Below, in pieces: positions 55,660-64,000 of a DNA stretch of 64,000 nucleotides. The first letter of the stretch is position 1; every line of letters starts with the position of its first letter. Both the position numbers and the translations under genes were made by a program. Source of the DNA: Heliopora coerulea (lineage: Eukaryota; Cnidaria; Anthozoa; Scleralcyonacea; Helioporidae); contig JASJOG010000471.1 in the NCBI GenBank assembly GCA_030142905.1, positions 67,501-131,500 on the forward strand, written 5' to 3'. The notes beneath the pieces are model-generated. The model searched no databases, was not told where the DNA came from, and saw only the letters and a program-made list of their open reading frames with translations.

Positions 55660-58540
55660 TACATCCTGGGTCATTTCCAAGGAAAGTTTTGAGAAAACAA
55701 AGAACAGTTCAACAAATTTTGCATGCGCCCCGTCTTTTCTTTTCTGCAAAGTGGAACAGATCTTTTCTATTTCAGTTCAGCATTTCGCCTTTAGTAAACC
55801 CTTAAATGTAAAAAATGCGGCATGAAAGGTCGAATACCGATACGAGCTTTTACACCGTATTTTATTCATTTACTGACTCATTTCGGTAGTTTACCAGACA
55901 AAAAGTCTAGCACAGACCTCTTTAACTTGTAATAGCATCCACTCTTATGTATCTAAGTTAGCTAAAGTGATTGTTTTACCAGATTCATAAATAAAAATCA
56001 TTTAGAGGTGATAACTAGTTTCAAACAACTGAAAGACTATATTTAATTGTCTTGAAGAGTATTTTTCTAAATTATCAGATCATTGTCTTACCTTAAATTA
56101 CAACACCGTCCCCTTTGTCTCGTTTAACAATTACAACATTACTATCATCCTTAAGATTTCATTTTAAAATCTTTAGTTCCTCGGCAGAGATGGCAGACGT
56201 ACGATGAGAGTAAGAACGGTATCCTGACAATGCAATGTCGACCCTTCCGGTCTGGTCCAGTCAAAATCCGACGCTCAGGACTGGTAACAATCAACCAAAA
56301 TTTTCAGCGTAATTTCATTCGGAAAAAGAGCACAAAAAGCTCCGCAGCTTCTCTGATAACTGATCCACGCGTGGTTGAGGTTTTCTTCCGGTCCTATAAG
56401 CGATATGATTGGTTTTCTGCTGAGCTTCGTGTGGCAAAGAACGGGAGTCTTCTCGACTCTGTTTCTTTATGTAAAACAACGAGTGGCTTTATTGACTGGA
56501 AGAATTTGTGTTACTTTGCGTGTGGTTAACGATGATGAAAGTAGTGATATCGCAGCGATCTTAAGCAGTGACATGTTGGATTTCAAGAACAGATTGATCG
56601 GTTTTGACGAAAAAGCAAAGTAAGTTTGTTTGAAATATGATGTGGCGCAAATCAGTTTATCAGCGATCGACTGTTTGGTAGCACTACCACGACTCGATAA
56701 AAATGAAAAAGATGAAAATATCACTGAGAATTTCTTAGTACACGATTAATACAAGTGAAGAAAAAGGTTTTATGTAATATTCTGGTGTTAGAGTTTGTAG
56801 CTAGTGGCAATGTACATTCGTCATTCATGCATGAAGCATCAGGGAAATGTCCAGTTGTTTATCTAGTTTATGCTTTTATCTTGCTGGAATAATTCTTGTT
56901 GATAGATAATTTCTGTAGATATAACTGAGAGCATACGACTAAGACAACTAAATGAACAGTAAGTTCCTACGAATAGTTCATCCTTCTGTATCACTGCTGT
57001 TATCACACTGTATCAACTGCAAATTGCTCACCTTAGAGCATAAGAATTTGTGTGCTATAGAATTGCATTGTAAATCTACTTTGTATGCAACCCTGTTTTT
57101 ATTTTATATTTAAACTACTCTTCGTCATATTTACGTTAGAAATTTCGACTCTGTTTTATTAAAACAAAACGTTTGGTGAGAATAACTTTTAACGGTTTCA
57201 CAAATGGTGAGATCCATTCTGACAATTCTACTGCTAAACAATGGATGTTCGTATCAAGACCCTGTATTAGTTGCGATCTTGAGGTATTTCGTTCACTTTG
57301 AAGACAGACACTTTAGTAGATGGCAACACTTTCCGTCTTAAAAGCAGAGCGTTATCATAGGTTACCGGTCGGATACCAGCATTACGGACAGCTTATGATT
57401 GAAAAAAGTTGTTTTTTGATATTTTTTTGTCTTAAAAAACTGACAAATCCTACATTATCTCGAAGTTAATTACAAATTTCTAGTAGAAGTGCTATGATGA
57501 AGATTTAAGCTAAGCATTCATCGGAGGTAAAAGACTTTGGTAACAAAGATGAGACGAATTACGAAACCGACGAAATAAACAAAGAAAACATGAGAGAGTT
57601 CTACATTTTTTATTGCTGAACAAAAATCGGAAAATACAAAACATACAACAAAATACGACAAGCAAACCTTGAGCAAGTTTTGTCGAGAGAAGAACGAGTA
57701 AAGAGAAGTTAAATACGTACTTTTATCTACTGTAATACTTTGGTAAAAGAAGAAAAATGGCGTAGCATACAAACCTTCAACTCTTGCGTATTTTCAACAA
57801 GCGTTCAGCGGCACTTCAACACAAAGGGTCCAACGGTGAATTTACAGAAAGAAGTCGGTTTTAAACTTTTAAACTTTCTTGACAGGTGTAAAAATCCTGA
57901 TGAAAGCATAACTGGTCGAACATGGTGAAAGTAGGTATCCACAAACTATCCGAGAACTAAGAAAGACTGAAGTAGACAACATTTTAGCCGAAGGATAGTA
58001 TGATCTACAAAGATAAGTAGCTTTTCAGCTTTTTGCCTTTCATTCTTATTTACAAGCCATAAATAGATTCCAATGTCTTCAGTGGAGCGACATTTTACAG
58101 GAAAACGATCCTGAAAAAGGCATAAAATCCTTGTGTGGAAAGCGGGTGAAAGGATCCGAAGACTGTCAGCTCAGGTCAAGTCTTCAGGACGTTGACTGTT
58201 TTATCCCACTTGTTGAATAATTGACCATGAACACAATCCAGATAAGTATTACAAAGTATTCGAAAGCCATCGTCTAATGAATCAGAATCTACATTCTACT
58301 TTGCCATTCAACACCAGCAAAATCCAGGCGATAATATTTGAACCAAAAAGTTTGTCTTTGGGAAGAATGAAGTCGGGAAGGCACTATTGAAAGCTGCTCA
58401 AAACTATTCCGTTTGCAAAACTTGCATTTCAAAGCTACTCGATATAAAACAATTTTGCATGGTATATGCTAAAGTAATTATTCACCTCACTGTCGGTGAA
58501 TAATTGTTCTATATACAAACACAGATACGCGCTGCAGGAT
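55660..58540. other. No supported gene; weak plus-strand exon candidate at 56230-56620
   Basis: Two overlapping plus-strand frames (56230-56529 and 56375-56623) lie before a good donor, GCAAA/GTAAGT at about 56620. The second frame ends FKNRLIGFDEKAK at the donor. Neither has a recognised domain and the frame is ambiguous. At 57740-57928 a 62-codon frame is also unrecognised. Confidence 0.3.
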
Positions 58541-58550
58541 TTTTCAATTT

Positions 58551-58640
58551 AGTCACTATACGCGTGTAAAAGGACTCCACGTACGTCGAGATTAGTACCC
58601 TCGCACCGCGATTCGCAAGGTGGGCGAGGGAATTACATAG
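58551..58640 (+). repeat. Dispersed repeat, copy 1 (partner 59228-59312)
   Basis: CGCGTGTAAAAGGACTCCAC, TCGAGATTAGTACCCTCGCA and GGGCGAGGG are shared with 59228-59312 in the same orientation. Confidence 0.7.
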
Positions 58641-58999
58641 CTGGGCTCGCTATCGGGGCTGTACGCTAAATGACGCATGCTGATTGGCTGTCTAGCCGTG
58701 CAATAAGATTTTCGTACAGATCGGCTAGTTTTGGCGGGAAAATTTCCGAGCTGATTTGAAAAAAAACAAACCAGATTCAGGTACCTTTTACCGAAGATTT
58801 ATAAAAACAAATAAGGGACAAAGAAGTTGAATATTCCCAACGATAATTTTAAGCAGAAAACTAGTTGAATAGATGCTAAAAATCACGAAGTAACAGGTAA
58901 AAACAAGCCAGTCAACCTAAGCCGTTAACTCACGAACACAAAGCTTCGTTAAAAGCGATGAAAAAAGAAGCCAAAAGCCATATAATAAATTCCTTATTA

Positions 59000-59130
59000 A
59001 CCTCGTTTGTTTGGTCTGTACGGGAAAGTATTTGACCTCGGGTTTTTCCGCACAGACCTCGCTCCTTCGTAGCTCGGTCTGTACAAAAGCCTCAGACAAA
59101 TACTTTCCCGTACAGACCTCACTCTCGGTT
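59000..59130. repeat. Imperfect palindrome with GGTCTGTACGGGAAAGTATT arms
   Basis: The left arm GGTCTGTACGGGAAAGTATT and the right arm AATACTTTCCCGTACAGACC face each other, with further inner pairing of CACAGACCTCG and CGGTCTGTAC around a short centre. This is a foldback or MITE-like unit. Confidence 0.7.
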
Positions 59131-59136
59131 AAAAAG

Positions 59137-59190
59137 TAAACAGTATATATATATATATAAGATGTATATATATATATATATATATACTGA
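59137..59190. repeat. TA microsatellite, itself palindromic
   Basis: CAGTATATATATA... and ...TATATATATACTG flank a short AGATG centre. CAG/CTG ends make the whole block nearly self-complementary. Confidence 0.8.
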
Positions 59191-59227
59191 CACAAATTAT
59201 TCAAAAACTGTGAAAATTTTTCTCCCT

Positions 59228-59312
59228 AGTCATCACGCGTGTAAAACGACTCCACGCACATCGAGATTAGTACCCTCGCACTACGCTTCGCGCGGTAGGC
59301 GAGGGGATAAAG
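59228..59312 (+). repeat. Dispersed repeat, copy 2 (partner 58551-58640)
   Basis: CGCGTGTAAAACGACTCCAC, ATCGAGATTAGTACCCTCGC and GGCGAGGGGA match copy 1. Confidence 0.7.
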
Positions 59313-60540
59313 CAACTAGTCGGTCAAGTTGGGGTATAAGCAATGCGGTAAACCCGCTTTTGAGACAGTTAGGTTAGGGTTTTTGTTTGGGATAGGTGAG
59401 CCAGATAATCCATCTTTAAATTTAAAGTGTAGGAAAGAAAACAGGTAAAGGAACTGTCTCTTATTAAAGCGCTCAGTTACATATGTATATTATTTTATAT
59501 GCATCATTTGCGGCATCGCTTTCTCCTGAGGTTGAGCGGTTGAGTGCTCAAGGAAGCAATCATCGCACCGAGAAAAAGAAGTGTTCGAAAGTGTTCCACA
59601 TAACAATTTATAATATCATTCCTCAGAGGAAGTAACTGATTAAATTTCTCACCATCCGGGGAAGATTAGAGGAACTTTTAGACATCTTCTCCATGGAAAA
59701 GAGGATCTTAACCGCTAATTTTTTTCAATGTCATGGAATTACTTTGTAATCCTATAGTCGCCGAGAATTGTCAGAAGCCTAAGCTGAAAAGGGAGAGCAT
59801 GAAGTGATATGCCTTTGATTCCTCAGCACTGCCTTTGCCTGGAAAAGAAGGGATGCTTTGTCCTCTAATTTCCCTTCACGTCATTCATCAGGGACGCAAA
59901 CGATTTTGTTGTCTCCTAAATTTCCTTCATCTTGTTATGAAGGAAATTCGGTCAACTAAGGTGAAATTTCCCTCTAGCACGAGCGACGCTTTCTGCTTCT
60001 GTTTGGTCAGTATGACATCGTCTGCTATCTAATATGACGTTCGACCAATTACGACAAACAAGGACAAGCAGTTCACAAACTCTTCGATGGTTATCGTTTA
60101 TTCTAAGATAGTTTCGTCCAATCCTTTTCAAATCTTCTTTTCATATTTACATGTTTTTGTCGGAGGTGGGTGTATTTATTTGCATGATCATATTGCTTAA
60201 AAGAACATATGCTAAAACGTGTTTTAAATACATCTACATTGAAAACGTGTCATTTTCTTCATTGGTTGCAGACAAGATTGAATTAAGCTTTACCTGTACG
60301 GAATGATTTATCCAATAGAAATGATGCTGTAAGTGTAGCTGCCCTGGCTTTGTACGTATGAAGGCTTCACAGCGATGGCTTGCGCAAATCCAAGCCTTAA
60401 AACGTTCTTAGAATTTTTTCACAATTGAAAAACTGACGAATCTACACGTTCCCGTTTCCAAATTTTAATTTTACAACGTGTAGAGAATCATTATCAATAA
60501 TACTCCAAAAACGTCCTTTAACAATTGCTATGTAATGATT
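59313..60540. other. No gene seen; a death-domain exon was looked for and not found
   Basis: Downstream of the ZU5-UPA gene in transcript order. A TTAGGTTAGGGTTT string lies at about 59369. Minus-strand frames here show no death-domain-like helices. Confidence 0.35.
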
Positions 60541-60546
60541 ACTTAC

Positions 60547-60622
60547 TGTCTGAATCGTCATTTCTAGTTTGTTTGAATAAAAACTTGGTATTTCCGCCAC
60601 ATTGTACGCCCGGGAGACGTAG
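60547..60622 (-). CDS. Candidate linker exon after the ZU5-UPA exon
   Basis: An acceptor (CCACCTTTATTGAG) and a donor (CAGACA/GTAAGT) bound 76 bp. Entry in phase 0 fits the phase-0 end of the ZU5-UPA exon, and exit in phase 1 would fit a death-domain exon like that of the Roc-COR gene. The peptide is LRLPGVQCGGNTKFLF and onward. Support is splice-site and phase logic only. Confidence 0.22.
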
Positions 60623-60714
60623 CTCAATAAAGGTGGATTAAATTTATTAAAATAATCATAGTTTGAGAAACAGTTTTTCAATATAGCAAGAATTCACACC
60701 TTAATAAATAATTA

Positions 60715-60983
60715 AGAGTCAGGGATGTAGCCATGCCGGGTGGATCCACAAGGCACGAATGCTAACCGCCCGACATTCGCGCTGATTATATCAATTCCAC
60801 CCGGCACATTATTAGCCAAAACAATTGCCAAAATATACAGTTTCCATCCGGCAGATATCGTTGTAATTTAATCCATCATCATCAAGCGACCTCACCCCCA
60901 CCCTTGTCCAGACATCATATTGAAAATAAAATTAGGGTATTTTTACCCGGCACTTATTTTTCGTGGGCTACATCTCTGAGAGT
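60715..60983. mobile_element. MITE with CAGGGATGTAGCC ends and 5-bp target duplication
   Basis: AGAGT at 60715-60719 and 60979-60983 flanks 259 bp bounded by CAGGGATGTAGCC and, inverted, CAGAGATGTAGCC (12 of 13). Inner subterminal motifs TGCCGGGTG and CACCCGGCA/CCCGGCAC recur in both orientations. The same duplication length and CAGGGA start as the MITE at 45857-46044 suggest a related superfamily. Confidence 0.75.
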
Positions 60984-61061
60984 GATTCGTCCCAAACAGA
61001 ATAACAAACTCCTAGGCTTTGAAAACCCAATATAAAGAATTCAAAACTAAAATGAACTCAC

Positions 61062-61921
61062 CTCCCAGAATTTTAAAGTCCAAAGATGTTTCATTTCTCC
61101 TTCCTGCTGCTGAGAAATAACAAAAAGACCTTTGGCAACACTTGGCTTCTCAATATAACTGAATTCGTCAAAAACATCACCCCTTTGATTAAGCTTTGAC
61201 GAACTAATACGAACAGTCGTCTGTGACTTGATGTCTGAATCAATGACCTTACAGTCAACATGAAGATCCCTGTTGGTGTACATTTTCTTCACAACACCAC
61301 TGTCGCACTCCTTATAGTGCTTCTTGTTTATCAAGACATGTGCCTGAGATTTTTGGTAAGCTGTGCTGTAAACTTTGTCAGTCATGAATACTACACAAGT
61401 GTCAAAATGCTGTTGAAAAGCCGGTATTCGTTTAAAAAGAGCGACGGGATAGGTTTGGAATCAGCAGTTCAAAGAGTCCAGGATCCTTCCAGGAACGTTA
61501 AATCTTGATCTGACGGTGGCATGGCGACAAAATGAACTCAAAGTTATTTCATACGTATTAATATCCGGTTGGTGCAACGAAACGTCGTCCGTAACGTCTT
61601 TCCAGTCAATAAAACCATCAACGTTTCGAGTGCCATGGAGTACAAACACATGGCCTCCTGAAATGCCTGGAAACCTGATGTATGCTGGCGGGTCAAACAC
61701 AGTACCAGGTGGTTCAAGTTTAATAACGCGTTTAATTTCAGCATCATCCACTGTTATATTTGAATGATGAAGCAGTGATTGGTATGGCGCTACATCTTCA
61801 AGAGTGATCTTTATCTTTACTTCATCTTTCAGGCTATTTGGAGGTACTTTTAGAAAAACATCGTCCACCGACACGGCACGTCCAACTCGTCCGATAACAT
61901 TAGTAACTCGGCAGGTATTGC
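61062..61921 (-). CDS. ZU5 - UPA exon (UNC5/PIDD/ankyrin-type), one internal TGA
   Basis: The acceptor CATTTTCGTTGCAG and donor GGAG/GTGAGT bound 860 bp, phase 1 in and phase 0 out, with 286 codons open except TGA at 61461-61463. The first part is a ZU5 domain: GRVGRAVSVDDVFLKVPPNS, a KITLED strand, VIKLEPPGTVFDPPAYIRFP and DGFIDWKDV. The second part reads like a UPA domain: FDTCVVFMTDKVYSTAYQKS, DLHVDCKVIDSDIK and HLWTLKFWE. ZU5-UPA pairs occur in UNC5, PIDD and ankyrins, where they form a closed supramodule and usually precede a death domain (family knowledge). The TGA falls in the ZU5-UPA linker, so this copy is a pseudogene, a truncated ZU5 protein, or carries an error. The remaining exons are not in view. 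Confidence 0.82.
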
Positions 61922-64000
61922 CTGCAACGAAAATGATTTCAGCTACCAATCGTTCATAACAGGACAATTTAAAATATGCAAATTAGATTTATCAACAAGT
62001 TTTAATCGATTTTCAATATGATTTTGAATTGGTTCAATAATTTAAAATTCGTATGGAAATATCTGGGATCTAAAGATAACTTAAAAATACATTTCGGAAC
62101 GACCTTTTCTTCTGTGTCATGGCCTTTCGGCTGAAAATGATGATGCAACTGTTCAATTCATGAAAAAAATGTTGGTTTGTTCGATAAAATTCGCCTAGCA
62201 GGAAACATCTTTAGTGCTGTTTTTCACTAGAAGAATTTTTTCTTCGCACAAAACCAGTGTTTCTTTTGTTCAAAGGCCATTTTCCAACAGGCGTTTATTT
62301 CTTTTTATCTTTTTCCCTCGAAACGAGCAACAGATCGACCTTCGCTGACAAAGAAACAGCAGTTCAGTTGCCTTCAAAACAAAATCTAGTTTCGAAAGAG
62401 GTGGACTTGAATTTTGCAGTTCTTCTACCGAGTTTCATGGCATCCAGCCACTGTCAAGCGAAGAATATTCTTGCCATTTAGTATGTTTACTTTGGTGAAA
62501 GTAAACTTGCAAGTATACTTTATAACACAACGCCGTCGTCGGGGCGATGGGTTGTTAGTATTCTCTGGAAAAACATAAAACAATTTGCACTGTCATCGAC
62601 GGATAAAATTTATGTAACAGTAGAGGGCTAATTCGATGCAAGAAGCTAAAAGTAAGTTAAATTGAAAAATGCACCATATATGTATAGTCTTTAGAAAAAG
62701 GTTTTACATATCCTTTTGAAATCTAAACGTACGAAACACAGAGTTAGCAATATAACGTAATACGAGATAAAAGGCAACTTTTTGCTGAAGAATAATTTAG
62801 AATTTTAACAGTTCCCTCCCTTTGAAATTTGTCTTAAAATGAAGTTTTGTATTCTTTCGCCAGTTAAAATTAAAATTATCCATGAGAAAAGCGCCTTAGA
62901 CCACTCAGCTAATGACACGACAATCCTACAGCTGATTCATATTATTTTTTTTTTTTATTTAAATTGTTAGTCAACATGTTCACATAATAACTTCGTATTT
63001 GGTAAACTAATATGTTTATTACTACAACTGGAATTAACACACAATGGAAATTTAAATTGTTACTTTGCGTCACTACACAAGTTGCTATAAGTAAGAAATT
63101 AAAAATTTCTGTTACATCTTATCCACCTCACTTCGAATATTTTAACTCATTATCAATAGGAATTTGTAATCTCATTAAAACTAAGTCGAAAGTGCAAATT
63201 ACTACGGTTTGACAACTTTAGTGAATCTAGATAACAAGTTAAACTATGGGCCAGTTTTATACCAAGTATCCTTGCGCTCGTTAGAACATTGACGGCTAGA
63301 AAATTCATTGTCCTTTTTTAAGTGTTTTAAACGAAAAAGACCAATTAAATCCCTAATTTTTTAAGCCTCATATTATTCCGTTTGAGATAAAGTTATGTCG
63401 TTATAACTTAGCACAGAATTCTGGCAATAGTATCTGTATTATTCCTTTTCTGGTATTTGGATCCGGTTAACATGATACGTAATCGATACAATATAAGCGA
63501 CTGAACTGTATGGGATTTACTACGGCTTGCCTTGTAAATCCTGTACAGTTCGGACGCGAAGTTCTTTGTTTCTTAAAATACGAGTACATTTAAAAGGCCA
63601 TGTTTCCCCGCTATCTTGAATTCAGGAAATTCTAATGCAGATAATCGAAGGTAGCATTTATGTAAATCAGGACAACTCTGCATCCGATTTACAGCACACT
63701 AATTAAAAACCAATTTCTGTGTATTTCCTTGATGAATTATTAATAGTATATTTTAATTCTTGTTAAAAGTGCTTTACTTTCATCCCTATTTCTCAAGTAC
63801 ATTAATCAGTCTGATCAAATTGGTTGCCATTGTGGCAACTGCATATAATATAGTGTAACATTGTTGTAATTGACGTAATGGGGTTGATAAATAATGACCT
63901 GCACACACATTGTTGTAATTGGAGTGAATAGTTATGTTGACAGATGTTGACCAGACAGATGTTGACTAGACAGACTTAGGCTAGATCTCAAAGTGTTCGT
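61922..64000. other. Upstream flank of the ZU5-UPA exon; no further exon recognised
   Basis: Earlier exons of the minus-strand ZU5-UPA gene should lie here or beyond the edge; none could be supported. A T-rich run lies at 62943-62957. Short direct repeats (ATTGTTGTAATTG at about 63861 and 63909; ACAGATGTTGAC at about 63940 and 63956) lie near the right edge. Confidence 0.35.

Noticed and set aside
57518..57772. Hydrophobic minus-strand frame that looks like membrane segments
   Set aside because: The hydrophobicity follows from A/T-rich codons (Phe, Tyr, Val); no start context, domain or neighbour supports it.
61461..61463. TGA as a selenocysteine codon
   Set aside because: ZU5-UPA proteins are not selenoproteins and no SECIS-like hairpin was seen; a mutation or sequencing error is simpler.

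Overview
The window looks like AT-rich nuclear DNA of an invertebrate animal, most likely an anthozoan cnidarian (coral or anemone). Genes are split by GT-AG introns. The protein families are metazoan (ankyrin repeats, Roc-COR, death domain, ZU5-UPA). The rest is a dense mix of Penelope-like, BEL/Pao, Ty3/gypsy, non-LTR, piggyBac-like and pogo-like elements with many short interspersed repeats. There is no bacterial operon, CRISPR array or rRNA. The taxon is inferred from gene and repeat content, not proven.

Two host genes can be supported, both on the minus strand. The first (about 18041 down to 10440) joins exons that are all phase 1. They encode eight ankyrin repeats, a Roc GTPase domain plus COR domain, a cysteine/histidine-rich module, two duplicated 19-residue linker exons and a C-terminal death domain: a DAPK-like layout without the kinase. 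Its large Roc-COR exon carries two frame breaks that cancel out over the exon. A Penelope-like element with a GIY-YIG endonuclease sits in its first intron, and its target-site duplication overlaps the splice donor. The second gene (61921 down to 61062, possibly continuing to 60547) is a ZU5-UPA exon of the UNC5/PIDD/ankyrin type, open except for one internal TGA.

Layout: 1-7000 holds three decayed copies of an exon-like segment, a tRNA-like sequence and a pogo-like deletion derivative. 7000-10430 is mostly unassigned with two candidate exons. 10440-18041 is the Ank-Roc-COR-death gene with its intronic Penelope element. 20127-20358 is a palindrome of two hammerhead-ribozyme-like arms. 22622-26977 is a decayed copy of a multi-copy invertebrate gene family with a possible PIN/FEN-like nuclease region. 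28999-30547 is a BEL/Pao relic. 31849-33101 is a piggyBac-like non-autonomous element. 33-45 kb is gene-poor, with a palindromic minisatellite. 45.5-47.1 kb is a gypsy pol relic split by a MITE. 47.6-53.3 kb holds segmental duplicates and a LINE tail. 53.8-55.5 kb is a non-LTR reverse transcriptase relic. 58.5-59.3 kb is a palindromic repeat cluster, and 60.7-61.9 kb holds a MITE and the ZU5-UPA gene.

From family knowledge, the Ank-Roc-COR-death and ZU5-UPA proteins would be cytoplasmic adaptors or scaffolds in death-fold (apoptotic or innate immune) signalling. Nothing in the sequence shows that they work together. The most unusual observations are the retroelement placed on a splice donor, the hammerhead-like motifs (one in sense orientation within the host intron), the phase-1 exon duplication, and the cancelling frame breaks in the Roc-COR exon.
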